DNA from: Nocardia puris
Lineage (GTDB): Bacteria; Actinomycetota; Actinomycetes; Mycobacteriales; Mycobacteriaceae
Direction: 5' to 3'
NCBI RefSeq assembly: GCF_003315035.1
Contig: NZ_QNRE01000014.1
Span: 1 to 64,000, forward strand
Length of the DNA stretch: 64,000 bases
Shown here piece by piece: positions 33,218-41,762 of this stretch. The notes under the pieces were generated by a model. The model was given only the letters and a program-made list of their open reading frames with translations, was not told the origin of the DNA and searched no databases. The position numbers and the translations under genes were made by a program. Positions within the stretch are counted from its first letter, which is position 1, and each line of letters opens with the position of its first letter.

Positions 33218-35407
33218 GTGTTGGAGAGAACGACGAGTCTGTGCGCGCGTCACCGGCGGGCGGTGCTGGTGGTGGCCACGATCGCGATGCTGCTGGCGGG
33301 GATCGCCGGCGCCACCGTGTTCGACCGGTTGAAGAGCGGCGGATTCGACGACCCCGGCGCCGAATCCCGCGCGGCCTCCGACGTGCTGCGCGATCAGTTC
33401 GGGCAGAGCCCGCCGAACCTCGTCCTGCTGGTCCGCACGCCGGGCCCGGTCGACGACGCGGCACCGGCGGCGACCGCGCTCACCGAACGGCTGAGCGGCG
33501 AGGCCGACGTGACCGGCGTGCTGTCCTACTGGACGACCGGCCAGCCCGCGCTGCGCGGCGCCGACGGCGACAAAGCGCTGGTCATCGCCACCATCCTGGG
33601 CGATGAGGACCACGTGGGCGACCGCATCGCCGAGCTCGCCCCGCGCTACGCGGGCGCCCACGACGGGCTCGAGGTCGCGGTGGGTGGCTACGCGATGTTG
33701 CAGCACGAGATGGTCGAACAGGCGGAGAAGGACGCGATCGCGGGCGAGGCCATCGCGTTCCCGATCACCCTCGTGGTGCTGCTGTTCGTGTTCGGCAGTG
33801 TGGTGGCCGCGCTGCTGCCGCTGCTGATCGCGATGGTGACGGTGGTGCTGACCACGGGCGTGGTGTGGTTGCTGGCCGGGCCGCTCGAGTTGTCGGCGCT
33901 GGCGATGAACGTGGTGACGCTGCTCGGCCTGGGTCTGGCGATCGACTACAGCCTGCTGGTCGTGAACCGCTACCGCGAGGAGCTGGCGGCGGGAGACGAA
34001 CCTCTCACCGCGCTCGCGACGACCATGCGGTCGGCGGGGCGGACCGTGGCCTTCTCCGCCGTCACGGTCGCGGTGGTGCTGGCGGGGCTGATCTACTTCC
34101 CGCTGCCCGCCGTGCGCTCGATCGGCTACGCGGGCGTCGCCGTGGCGCTGATCGCCGCGCTCAGCTCGCTGACCGTGCTGCCCGCGGTGCTGGCACTGCT
34201 GGGCAGGCGCGTCGACAAGTGGCGTATTCGCAAGGCGCGCAAGCAGTCCGGTGAGTTGCACGAGGGGCGCTGGCATCGGCTCGCGGTGTTCGTCATGCGT
34301 CGGCCGGGGACGGTCGCCGTCACCGTGACGGCGCTGCTGCTGGTGCTCGGGTCACCGTTCCTCGGGCTGAAACTCGGCTTCCCCGACGAACGTTCGATGC
34401 CGGATTCGTCCAGCGCCCGCCAGGTCGCCGAGGTCGTGCGCGACGAGTTCGACACCAACGAGCAGAACGCGCTGACCGTCGTCCTCCCGCGCGTCGACGG
34501 GGATCTCGACGGCTACGCCGCGCGCCTGTCGGAACTGCCGCACGTGGATCGGGTCGACACGTCCACCGGCAGTTACGCGGGCGGTGCTCGGGTGCTGCCA
34601 CCGGGCGAGCTGCACACCCGCTTCGCGGCCGACGGCGGCGCCTATCTGACCGTCGTGCCCGACACCGGCGATCCCGAAACACTGGAGGCGCTGGTCGGCG
34701 ACCTCCGTGCCGCCGACACCCCTGGCGACGCCCTGGTGGGCGGTATCGCGGCGGTGAGCGCCGACGCGACCGCCGCTCTCGTGCAACGACTTCCGCTCGC
34801 GCTGGGCACGGTGATCGTCGCGATGCTGGTGCTGCTGTTCCTGCTCACCGGCAGCGTGTTCATCCCCGTGGTGGCGGTGCTGTTGAGCTGCCTGAGCCTC
34901 ACCGCGACCTTCGGCGCGCTGGTGTGGATCTTCCAGGACGGCAACCTCTCCGGGCTGCTCGGCTTCACCGTGACCGGCACGCTCGCCGCGACGGTGCCGG
35001 TCATGCTGTTCGGTGTCGCGTTCGGTCTCGCGATGGACTACCAAGTGTTCATGCTCGCCCGCATCCGCGAGGAGTACGAGCGCACCGGCGACCCCAGCGC
35101 CGCCGTCGCCCTCGGCCTGGAACGCGTCGGCCGGATCGTCACCGCCGCAGCCGTTCTCATCTCGGTGGTGTTCCTCGGATTCCTGGTCTCCGACATCACC
35201 TTCATGAAGGCGTTCGGCATCGGCCTGCCGCTCGCCGTCCTCGCCGACGCGACGCTGATCCGCGGGTTCCTCCTGCCCGCCGCCCTGCGCCTCGGCGGTC
35301 GCCGGACCTGGTGGGCGCCGGGACCGCTGCGGAACCTGCATGCGCACTTCGGCATTCGTGAGGAGGAGCGCCCTGCCGAACGGGAACCGAGCCGGGTTCC
35401 CGGCTGA
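33218..35407 (+). CDS. MMPL-family RND transporter
   Basis: The 729-residue inner-membrane protein has the RND/MMPL layout: helix 1 (about residues 14-34), a periplasmic domain, helices 2-6 with the proton-relay motif GLGLAIDYSLLVVNRYREE, a central basic loop, helix 7, a second periplasmic domain, and helices 8-12 with the matching GVAFGLAMDYQVFMLARIR. Conserved Asp-Tyr pairs in both halves indicate a proton-driven exporter. The substrate is unknown; relatives export lipids or drugs. The GTG at 33218 has GGAGGAGG 6 nt upstream. It is followed by a terminator hairpin. Confidence 0.92.
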   Translation: MLERTTSLCARHRRAVLVVATIAMLLAGIAGATVFDRLKSGGFDDPGAESRAASDVLRDQFGQSPPNLVLLVRTPGPVDDAAPAATALTERLSGEADVTGVLSYWTTGQPALRGADGDKALVIATILGDEDHVGDRIAELAPRYAGAHDGLEVAVGGYAMLQHEMVEQAEKDAIAGEAIAFPITLVVLLFVFGSVVAALLPLLIAMVTVVLTTGVVWLLAGPLELSALAMNVVTLLGLGLAIDYSLLVVNRYREELAAGDEPLTALATTMRSAGRTVAFSAVTVAVVLAGLIYFPLPAVRSIGYAGVAVALIAALSSLTVLPAVLALLGRRVDKWRIRKARKQSGELHEGRWHRLAVFVMRRPGTVAVTVTALLLVLGSPFLGLKLGFPDERSMPDSSSARQVAEVVRDEFDTNEQNALTVVLPRVDGDLDGYAARLSELPHVDRVDTSTGSYAGGARVLPPGELHTRFAADGGAYLTVVPDTGDPETLEALVGDLRAADTPGDALVGGIAAVSADATAALVQRLPLALGTVIVAMLVLLFLLTGSVFIPVVAVLLSCLSLTATFGALVWIFQDGNLSGLLGFTVTGTLAATVPVMLFGVAFGLAMDYQVFMLARIREEYERTGDPSAAVALGLERVGRIVTAAAVLISVVFLGFLVSDITFMKAFGIGLPLAVLADATLIRGFLLPAALRLGGRRTWWAPGPLRNLHAHFGIREEERPAEREPSRVPG

Positions 35408-35430
35408 TCGGCCCACCCTCCTCCGAAGCG

Positions 35431-35457
35431 AAGTGCCCCGGTTCGGCCGGGGCACTT
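35431..35457 (+). terminator. terminator of the MMPL gene
   Basis: AAGTGCCCCGG (35431-35441) and CCGGGGCACTT (35447-35457) form a perfect 11-bp stem with the loop TTCGG, 24 bp after the stop codon. No T-tract. Confidence 0.8.
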
Positions 35458-35616
35458 GCGCGTTCAGAGCACGACATCAGATGGCTGATCACCTGGCCCT
35501 GTCGTGACGATCTCGCCCGGCGGCATCCGCACGGCGGAAAGGCCCGTGCACCGGGCCGACTGCCTGGTCTTCGCCACCGGGTCCAGCGCCAGGCACTCGA
35601 GGCGACATCACCCCAT

Positions 35617-35919
35617 CTAATCCGGCCGAGGCGATGTCGCCGACGGTTCGACGGCGATGCCGGCCTGAGCCGGGCGCTGGTGACCGCATTCGAGTTCGGC
35701 GCCCGCCAGGTCGCGAACAGTGCAGCCACGAGGGGACGACGGCCAGACGACGAGCCCATCCTCACGCCACGACACCTCGAACCGCTCATCCCCGGTCGCG
35801 TCGGATTCGATGGTGATCGCATCACCCGGTCGCATCCAGTAGTCCTCACCCCACGCCTCGAGCCAGACCACGAGCGTCTTGTCCGAGAACGGGTTGGACA
35901 ACAGGATTTCGGGCACCAC
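35617..35919 (-). CDS. hypothetical protein
   Basis: The 100-residue product begins VVPEILLSNPFSDKTL and contains LEAWGEDYWMRPGDAI and a GCTVRDLAGAELECGH segment, with alternating hydrophobic residues expected of a small beta-sandwich. Composition and codon use look like a real gene. I know of similar short uncharacterised actinobacterial proteins but no function. The GTG at 35919 is the first possible start after an in-frame stop; a second GTG follows directly. The Pro/Ser-rich last 15 residues may be unstructured. It lies about 130 nt beyond the next minus-strand gene with a repeat element between. Confidence 0.65.
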   Translation of the reverse strand: MVPEILLSNPFSDKTLVVWLEAWGEDYWMRPGDAITIESDATGDERFEVSWREDGLVVWPSSPRGCTVRDLAGAELECGHQRPAQAGIAVEPSATSPRPD

Positions 35920-35960
35920 CAGAGCCTAGATGCCGTGAGATCACAGCGGCCGCGATGAAC

Positions 35961-36014
35961 CTTCGGACCGATCTCCCCCGATGCCCGACGAGAAACCTCG
36001 CTCGGCTGGCATCG
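35961..36014. repeat. dispersed 54-bp repeat, copy 1
   Basis: This stretch, beginning CTTCGGACCGATCTCCCCCG and ending CTCGGCTGGCATCG, is about 85% identical to 37072-37124. It lies between two short unrecognised genes. The second copy abuts the decayed SRPBCC duplicate. Confidence 0.7.
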
Positions 36015-36048
36015 AACCACGGACGGGTTATCGAACTCAACTGGGCAG

Positions 36049-36633
36049 CTAGCCGAGTTCGATGGGTTGTGGTTCCTCGGGTGCGATCAGGCGGATGAAC
36101 TGGTGCTCCCTGCGCTTGCGCCCTTCGAATCGGTCCTGGCTCTGCTCGGTGCGGACGAGGATACGTAGCGAGACATCCCAATCGATGTCCCGCTTCGCGA
36201 TATCGGCGGGAACTCGGACGATCGGGATCGCTCGTTTCTTGCCACCTGGTCGCACGAGGATCTTGGCGAACTCGTCGCTGATCTCGACGGCGGCCAGCAC
36301 ACCCACGATGGTCTCGATCGCGGTCTCGACTGTGGGGGCGAACAGTGCCCTGCCGTGTTCCCGTCCGCGTCGGGTGAGGCTGGGCCGCCGCTCGCTTCCA
36401 TCGGACAACGACATCTGGATCTCGAGCCCGGCATCGACCTTGTCGAGGGACTCGATGAGCAAGCGCAGCCGCTTGGCCAGCTCCGGGCTGATGCCCTCCA
36501 ACCCGTCGGGACCGGCCTCCACTGCGCCGTGGAGATCGCTGACTCGAGCCAGCGCTGATTCCAGCGGGGACGGCCGGGCTCCCGGCTGCTCGTCGTGATC
36601 GGCTACCGTGGCGCCGAGTGCCTCGAGGGGCAA
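36049..36633 (-). CDS. hypothetical protein
   Basis: The 194-residue product has an acidic helical N-terminal half, a basic middle, and a mixed alpha/beta C-terminal half with VRVPADIAKRDIDWDVSLRI. No transmembrane helix, signal peptide or familiar motif is visible. The only available start is the TTG at 36633, directly after an in-frame TGA; GGGGGAG about 13 nt upstream is too far to be ideal. It could be an isolated accessory gene. Codon use is less GC-biased than the neighbours, consistent with acquisition. Confidence 0.6.
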   Translation of the reverse strand: MPLEALGATVADHDEQPGARPSPLESALARVSDLHGAVEAGPDGLEGISPELAKRLRLLIESLDKVDAGLEIQMSLSDGSERRPSLTRRGREHGRALFAPTVETAIETIVGVLAAVEISDEFAKILVRPGGKKRAIPIVRVPADIAKRDIDWDVSLRILVRTEQSQDRFEGRKRREHQFIRLIAPEEPQPIELG

Positions 36634-36868
36634 GTATCAACCGCTCTCCCCCTTCGGTCCCCCATCAAGTCGGTCGGGCCTCGCTCATGAATGTCAGCGG
36701 CCGCACAAGCGCAGAAGCCATGGGCCCATGATGCGTCCCGCCCTGCGAATCCGATCCCACGATATCCCATCTCACCTCGGTCTTCGAGCACTCCCGGCGA
36801 CTCCAGGAACTCGCAAATCCTTGCAGCGGAGGCAGTTCGGTCGCGGGGCCAGGTGCGGTGTGAGGCCG
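36634..36868. other. gene-free stretch before the decayed SRPBCC copy
   Basis: No gene recognised. It contains a perfect 12-bp palindrome CATGGGCCCATG (36719-36730). Composition is less GC-rich than core regions. Confidence 0.4.
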
Positions 36869-37006
36869 ACCGCTACCATCCCCACGACGACCTCCTCCTC
36901 CTGCCGAGCGAGTGCGCGCAACGAGATCGATGCCGTGCCGGATGCCGTGTACGAGCACATCCGCATCACCCGGGACCGGCTGAAGGCGCGGGCGGAGTCG
37001 GTGTAG
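36869..37006 (+). pseudogene. internally deleted duplicate of the SRPBCC gene
   Basis: The frame reads SARNEIDAVPDAVYEHIRIT and then RDRLKARAESV-stop. The intact SRPBCC gene at 37666-38136 has ARIEIEAAPDAVY at its start and EHIRVTLDRLKARAESV at its end. The copy therefore joins the first 20 or so residues directly to the last 17, losing about 110 codons, and its start-codon region is degenerate (ATG replaced by ACG-like sequence). Similarity continues about 70 bp past the stop codon in both copies. This is a non-functional relic of a tandem duplication. Confidence 0.8.
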
Positions 37007-37071
37007 TTCCGGGGTACTCGGACTGCGCGTTCACGCCGTGGCTCGACGGTGGCGGCGGACGGCGCTAAGCC
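37007..37071. repeat. duplicated downstream flank of the SRPBCC gene
   Basis: The sequence after the relic's stop codon (TTCCGGGGTACTCGGACTGC onward) is nearly identical to that after the intact gene (38137-38200), showing that the duplication included non-coding flank. Confidence 0.8.
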
Positions 37072-37124
37072 CTTCGAACAGATCTCCCCTGATGCGCGAC
37101 GAGAATCTTCCTCGGCTGGCATCG
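37072..37124. repeat. dispersed 54-bp repeat, copy 2
   Basis: Begins CTTCGAACAGATCTCCCCTG and ends CTCGGCTGGCATCG; about 85% identical to copy 1 at 35961-36014, with one gap. It sits directly after the duplicated SRPBCC flank, which suggests that its edge marks a recombination boundary. Confidence 0.7.
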
Positions 37125-37169
37125 TGGGGCGGGACAGGTGCGGTCGGCTGCGTCGAGGGAGAGGACCCC

Positions 37170-37598
37170 ATGAACGTTCGTATTCGCCGAGTCGGCCTCG
37201 CTGTGGTGCTCGGGGCGGTTCCGGTGCTGATCGGGACCGCGCCGAACGCGTCGGCGGCGGTCACCGGTGTGACCGTGGAGCAGCCCGCCGAAGGGTTGCG
37301 GACCGGGTGCGTCTACACCGTGACGGTGGACGTGGACGCGCCGGTTTCCGAGGCCGGTGAGGTGACCGTCGGGATCAGTGGTGGGCCGGTGCCGGGGACT
37401 GGGGAGCGGCTCGGGGTCGCGGTCTATCACCCGGAGAGCGGGACGGCGACGTTCGAGTGGACGCCCGCGTACGTCGGCCGACAGAACGTCTTCGCGCAGC
37501 AGTTCAAGCCCGGCCAGGTCACCTCCGCGAGGTACGTGACCGTCGACGTCGTCGGGCGGGGCGTGAACACCGGCAGTTCCTGCCTGCCGCTTCCGTGA
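37170..37598 (+). CDS. small secreted protein of unknown function
   Basis: The 142-residue protein has a clear Sec signal peptide: basic MNVRIRRV, hydrophobic core to about residue 20, and likely cleavage after NASAA (about residue 30). The mature part is about 110 residues with alternating beta-strand pattern and two Cys (in TGCVYTV and SSCLPLP) that could form a disulfide, like a single immunoglobulin-like domain. A GAGGGAGAGGA ribosome-binding site precedes the ATG. No family recognised. It lies between the decayed and intact SRPBCC copies. Confidence 0.75.
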   Translation: MNVRIRRVGLAVVLGAVPVLIGTAPNASAAVTGVTVEQPAEGLRTGCVYTVTVDVDAPVSEAGEVTVGISGGPVPGTGERLGVAVYHPESGTATFEWTPAYVGRQNVFAQQFKPGQVTSARYVTVDVVGRGVNTGSSCLPLP

Positions 37599-37665
37599 GC
37601 ATTTCCGGGCACCCGTGGTGCGGTTGGGAACCCTGAGATCCGGACCGCCCGGCTACCATCCACCC

Positions 37666-38136
37666 ATGACCGTCTCCTCCCCCGCCAGCGCTAGCGCGCG
37701 CATCGAGATCGAGGCCGCACCGGATGCCGTGTACCAACTCATCACGGATCTCGGTGTGCTCGCCGAGGTCGCCGAGGAGGCCACGGCGATGCGGTGGGTC
37801 AGGGGTGGGGCGGCCGCCGAGGGCGCGAAGTTCAAGGGCAGCAATCGGAATGGCCGGCGGCGGTGGTCGACCACCTGCACGGTGACGGAGGCGGAACCCG
37901 GGCGGGCGTTCGCGTTCGACGTGGACTCCGGTCCGCTGCCCATCGCGCACTGGCGCTACGAGTTGACGCCCACGGCGACCGGTACCGCGGTCACCGAGAG
38001 CACCTGGGATCGGCGGCCGACGTGGTTCCACCGGCTCGGCGGGTTGCTCACCGGTGTGAACGACCGGGCCGCCGCGAACGCCGAGCACATCCGCGTCACC
38101 CTGGATCGGCTGAAGGCACGGGCGGAGTCGGTGTAG
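37666..38136 (+). CDS. SRPBCC-family protein (polyketide cyclase/START-like)
   Basis: The 156-residue protein begins with the strand ASARIEIEAAPDAVYQLITDL and continues with EEATAMRWV, GAKFKGSNRNG and FDVDSGPLPIAHWRYELTP, the helix-grip (Bet v1-like) pattern of SRPBCC proteins that bind hydrophobic ligands in a central cavity. The ligand is unknown. The ATG at 37666 was chosen by alignment of the first strand. An internally deleted copy of the same gene lies about 700 bp upstream. Confidence 0.88.
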   Translation: MTVSSPASASARIEIEAAPDAVYQLITDLGVLAEVAEEATAMRWVRGGAAAEGAKFKGSNRNGRRRWSTTCTVTEAEPGRAFAFDVDSGPLPIAHWRYELTPTATGTAVTESTWDRRPTWFHRLGGLLTGVNDRAAANAEHIRVTLDRLKARAESV

Positions 38137-38195
38137 TTCCGGGGTACTCGGACTGCGCGTTCACCCCCGTGACTCGTCGGTGGCGGCGGGCGGCT

Positions 38196-39482
38196 CTAGG
38201 CCCTGGCCCTGGTCATCTCGACACCGGCTTCGGCGTTGCGGTAGCTGCGCGCCACCAGGGCGGCGCGCAGGTACCACAGCCCGGAGGACTGCGCCGGATC
38301 CAAGCCGGTGAGCTGGGCGATGCGCCGGAGCCGGTAGTCGATGGTGTTGGCGTGCAGGCCCAGAGTGCGGGCGGTGCGCTGCCTGCTGAGGTCGTTGCCG
38401 AGGTGCAGCCGCAGGGTTTCCAGCAGTTCCGGCCGGTCGTCGAGCGGATCGAGGACTTCGCCCAGGCGTTCGCGGCCCGGCCCCGGCCTGGTGAGCTGGT
38501 ATTCGACCACCAAGTCGTCGAAGCGGTAGAGGCCGGGGGCGTTGCGCAGCCGCTGCACCATGTCCAGCAGTTCGTGCGCCCGTTCGGCCGCCTCCGGGAT
38601 GTCGGGGGTCTCGGCCTCCAGCACGGTCGCGGTGAGTGGTACCTGCGCCGCCGAGGACAGCCCTCGGACCAACTCGTCCAATACCTCCGGCGTCACACCG
38701 GCCGCAGGCAGCAGCACCGTGCCCCCGCCGGTGCCGAGCAGTGAGAGGGCGCGTCCCGAGCAGCGCACCGCCAGTTCGGATTGCACCCGCCGCAGCTTGC
38801 GCCGCGCGACCACCTGGTCGACGCGGCTCAGCTGTTCGTCGGGGTGCTTCGGAATGTCCATCGCGAAAATGAAATACGAGTCCGCGATGGCGATGCCGCC
38901 CGCGCGAACCATCGGCGCCGCGGGCTGCCCGGCGAGCAGTGCGGAGGCCACGGTGTGCACGGCCGCGTGGTGCTCGGCCACCGCGGCGCGATGTTCGCGC
39001 ACGTAGGAGTCGGCGAAGGCGGCGTCGACGACGGATTGGCAGGCCAGCAGCCTGCGCACGGTCTCGACCAGGCGCGCGAGGTCCGCCGGCGCCGCCGCGT
39101 CGAGCACCAGGTCCAGGCCGATCCGGAACCCTTCGTGCACCGCGCGGTGGATGACGTCGATCGGTATCCCCTCGCGCGCCCAGTCCGCGCCCGCCCGGCG
39201 CACGCGCTCCAGCTTCTCGGCGGTGTCGTAGCCCTCCAGCGCCCCGTGCACGAACTCGAGGCAGGCCCTGGTCACCGCCGTGATCTCGCCGCGCAGCACA
39301 TCGCCCGGCAGCACCCCGCAGGGCGCGAACTTCTCCGCGAAACGTTCGACCAGGCGATACGCCAGACCGCGCGTGTCGCGCAATGGATCCGAGATCGGAA
39401 CGGCGGCGAGGGTTTTCACGGGCGCACCGAGGGTGGACGGCTGACTGATCATGCGCGGCTCCGGCATTCGGTTCTGGATCAT
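38196..39482 (-). CDS. PucR/CdaR-type transcriptional regulator
   Basis: This 428-residue regulator has an N-terminal RsbR-like helical domain (about residues 40-165), a central GGDEF-like region and the C-terminal HTH_30 with LHANTIDYRLRRIAQLTGLD. Its ATG overlaps the stop of the substrate-binding protein gene by 4 nt, so it is the last gene of the liv operon and likely senses the transported compound or a product. It is distinct from the divergent PucR regulator at 44343 but similar in layout. Confidence 0.9.
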   Translation of the reverse strand: MIQNRMPEPRMISQPSTLGAPVKTLAAVPISDPLRDTRGLAYRLVERFAEKFAPCGVLPGDVLRGEITAVTRACLEFVHGALEGYDTAEKLERVRRAGADWAREGIPIDVIHRAVHEGFRIGLDLVLDAAAPADLARLVETVRRLLACQSVVDAAFADSYVREHRAAVAEHHAAVHTVASALLAGQPAAPMVRAGGIAIADSYFIFAMDIPKHPDEQLSRVDQVVARRKLRRVQSELAVRCSGRALSLLGTGGGTVLLPAAGVTPEVLDELVRGLSSAAQVPLTATVLEAETPDIPEAAERAHELLDMVQRLRNAPGLYRFDDLVVEYQLTRPGPGRERLGEVLDPLDDRPELLETLRLHLGNDLSRQRTARTLGLHANTIDYRLRRIAQLTGLDPAQSSGLWYLRAALVARSYRNAEAGVEMTRARA

Positions 39483-40729
39483 TCGGCGGTGTCGATCAGT
39501 TCGCCGGTGAGCACCCAGCGATCTCCCTCGAATCGCTGGATGCGCATGGCCTCCATCGGGAACCCGTCACCGGGCCCGGTGCGCAGCGTCACACCGGGCT
39601 GCAACAGGCCGATCTCGACGTCGGACAGGTTGCGCACGGCGTCGCGCAACCCCTCCCGCGTGGGGCAGGTCGCCGACTCCATCGCCTTGTGGAAGCTCTC
39701 CGCGGCGGCCCAGCCGACGGAGGTGTACTGGTCGGCCGGATCGGCGTCCGGCGCGTAGGCGGCGAGTTTCTCCTTGTAGAGCCGCATGCCGGGATCGTCG
39801 TTCCATTGCGGGTCGGCGGGGTCCTTGCTGAAGGCGGCGCTCACCACGCCCTGCACGTTGGCGAAGCCGACGGGTTCGAGCACGGTGCGCGAGTTGGCCA
39901 CCATGGACACGATGTGCAGCGGATTCCACCCGGGATCGCGAGCGTCGGCGGCGAGCGCCTGCGAGGCGAACTTCGGCGTCGAGAAGTTCAGCAGCACATC
40001 GGCTTTCGAGGTGGCGAGATTGCGCAGCTGCGGATCGACGGTCGGATCGGTCACCGCGTAGCTCTGCTCTGCGACGATGCGGATATCGCTGTCGCGCACC
40101 GACTCCCGGAAGCTGTCGAGCAGGTCCTTGCCGAAGTCGTCGTTCTGGTAGAGCACCGCGACCGTCGCGCCGGGGCGGTGCGTGCGCACGTATTCGGCGA
40201 AGGCGCGCCCCTCGGCGCGGTAGCTCGGCTGCCAGCCGATCGTCCACGGATGATCGGTGTCGGCGCCCCACTTCGTCGCACCGCCTGCGACGAACACGTG
40301 CGGGACCTCCTGCTGGCCGACGTAATCCCAGACGGCCGAGGAGGTGGGCGTGCCGAGGGTCTGGAAGAGCGCGAACACCCGGTCCTGCTCGACCAGCCTG
40401 CGGGTCTCCTCGACCGTCTTCGGCGGCTGGTAGCCGTCGTCACGCACGAGGTATTCGACCTGGCGGCCTGCGACGCCGCCGCGCTCGGCGTTCACGTAAT
40501 CGAAGTACGCCCGAACGCCTTTGGGCATCTCCCCGTACGCCGACGCCGGTCCCGAGAGCGGATAGACCCCACCCAGTTTGATGGTGGTGTCGGTGATGCC
40601 CGTGACCTGCTGACCCCGGCAGTCGCCCGAGCCGAGTGTGTCCGCGCCCTCGCCGCGTCCGCCGCACGCGGTGGCGGTCAGCAGCACCGCCGCGGCCAGC
40701 ATGCCGGCCCTGATCACCTTGTCAAGCAT
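39479..40729 (-). CDS. branched-chain amino acid-type ABC transporter substrate-binding lipoprotein
   Basis: The 416-residue LivK-like protein has a lipoprotein signal peptide with a lipidated Cys at about residue 22 (LLTATACGGRG). The mature part is a periplasmic-binding fold of the Leu/Ile/Val type: ITDTTIKLGGVYPLSGPASAYGE-like start (residues about 45-67), VAVLYQNDDFGKDLL, and YTSVGWAAAESFHKAM. The ligand could be branched-chain amino acids, amides, urea or aromatic acids; it cannot be settled from sequence. It overlaps livM by 8 bp and the PucR gene by 4 bp. Confidence 0.92.
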   Translation of the reverse strand: MLDKVIRAGMLAAAVLLTATACGGRGEGADTLGSGDCRGQQVTGITDTTIKLGGVYPLSGPASAYGEMPKGVRAYFDYVNAERGGVAGRQVEYLVRDDGYQPPKTVEETRRLVEQDRVFALFQTLGTPTSSAVWDYVGQQEVPHVFVAGGATKWGADTDHPWTIGWQPSYRAEGRAFAEYVRTHRPGATVAVLYQNDDFGKDLLDSFRESVRDSDIRIVAEQSYAVTDPTVDPQLRNLATSKADVLLNFSTPKFASQALAADARDPGWNPLHIVSMVANSRTVLEPVGFANVQGVVSAAFSKDPADPQWNDDPGMRLYKEKLAAYAPDADPADQYTSVGWAAAESFHKAMESATCPTREGLRDAVRNLSDVEIGLLQPGVTLRTGPGDGFPMEAMRIQRFEGDRWVLTGELIDTAE

Positions 40730-41762
40730 TGTCTTTGCCTTTCCGGAGAAGAAACCCGACCCGGCGCGTGAGGCGCTCGGCGAGCCCGGCGAGCCCGCCC
40801 GGCGCGAGATACATGACCGCGATGATCGACAGCCCGAACACGACGCCGGGCGCGGCCTGGTTGACGTCCTGGGCGAACCCGGGCACGTACATCACGAAGA
40901 ATCCGCCGAGCACCGGTCCCCAGAGCGAACCGAGCCCGCCGACCACCAGCCCGGCCAGCAGTGTGATCGACAGCGTGACGGCGAACGAGTCGGGCGAGAC
41001 GTAGGCGATGACCCAGGTGTAGACGCAACCCGCGACACCGGCGAGCATGGCGCTCCAGGCGAACGCCAGCGTCTTGTAGTGCGCCGCGCGTACGCCCATG
41101 ACTTCGGCCGCGGTCTCGTTGTCGCGAATGGCGTTGAGCGCCCGGCCCACTCGCGACCGCCGCACACCGGCGACCACGACCACCCCGGCCAGGGCGACGA
41201 CGAGGGCGAGCAAGTACAGCCACTGGTCCTCGGCGAGCCCGGTCCACGCGGGCGGGCTCGGCTTGTCGAGCGTGAGCCCCATGGACCCACCGGTGACGGA
41301 CTCGAATCGCTTGAGCAGCGGCACCAGGAAGATCGCGATGGACAGCGTCACCAGCGCGAGATACAGCCCGCGCAGCCGCAGCGCGGGCACGCCCAGGGCG
41401 AACCCCAGCACGAAGGTCACCACAGCCGCGACGGGAATGGTCAAGGCGTAGTGCGTATCCCAGCGATCCATCATGACGGCCGCGGTGTAGGCGCCGATCG
41501 CGAGGAACGCGCCGTGCCCGAGCGAGATCTGACCGGCCTGGCCCACCAGCAGGTTCAGCCCGAGCAGCGCGGTGACGTACACCAGCGCCATGGCGAGCTG
41601 GAAAGTGTGGAACGGGGTGAGCTGGAACGGCGCGACACACGCTGCGGCCAGGAGCAGCCCGATCAGTAGAAGCTGTTTACGGGCCAACAGCCCGGACAAT
41701 AGTGAGTTCCGCTCGACTGCCGGGACTTCCGGTGTGGGAGTGGTGGTGACCATCTCACTCAT
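40722..41762 (-). CDS. branched-chain amino acid-type ABC transporter permease (LivM-like)
   Basis: The 346-residue membrane protein has about nine to ten transmembrane helices and the LivM motif LNLLVGQAGQISLGHGAFLAIGAY, followed by the cytoplasmic coupling loop with GRALNAIRDNETAAEVMG. It forms the channel with LivH. The start overlaps the livH stop by 4 nt. Confidence 0.93.
   Translation of the reverse strand: MSEMVTTTPTPEVPAVERNSLLSGLLARKQLLLIGLLLAAACVAPFQLTPFHTFQLAMALVYVTALLGLNLLVGQAGQISLGHGAFLAIGAYTAAVMMDRWDTHYALTIPVAAVVTFVLGFALGVPALRLRGLYLALVTLSIAIFLVPLLKRFESVTGGSMGLTLDKPSPPAWTGLAEDQWLYLLALVVALAGVVVVAGVRRSRVGRALNAIRDNETAAEVMGVRAAHYKTLAFAWSAMLAGVAGCVYTWVIAYVSPDSFAVTLSITLLAGLVVGGLGSLWGPVLGGFFVMYVPGFAQDVNQAAPGVVFGLSIIAVMYLAPGGLAGLAERLTRRVGFLLRKGKDNA

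Noticed and set aside
35460..35616. Possible protein remnant after the MMPL terminator
   Set aside because: A minus-strand frame has a few conserved-looking residues, but no start, no family and frequent interruptions; nothing can be supported.
36719..36730. 12-bp palindrome CATGGGCCCATG
   Set aside because: Short, not near a well-supported start codon, and without a partner site.
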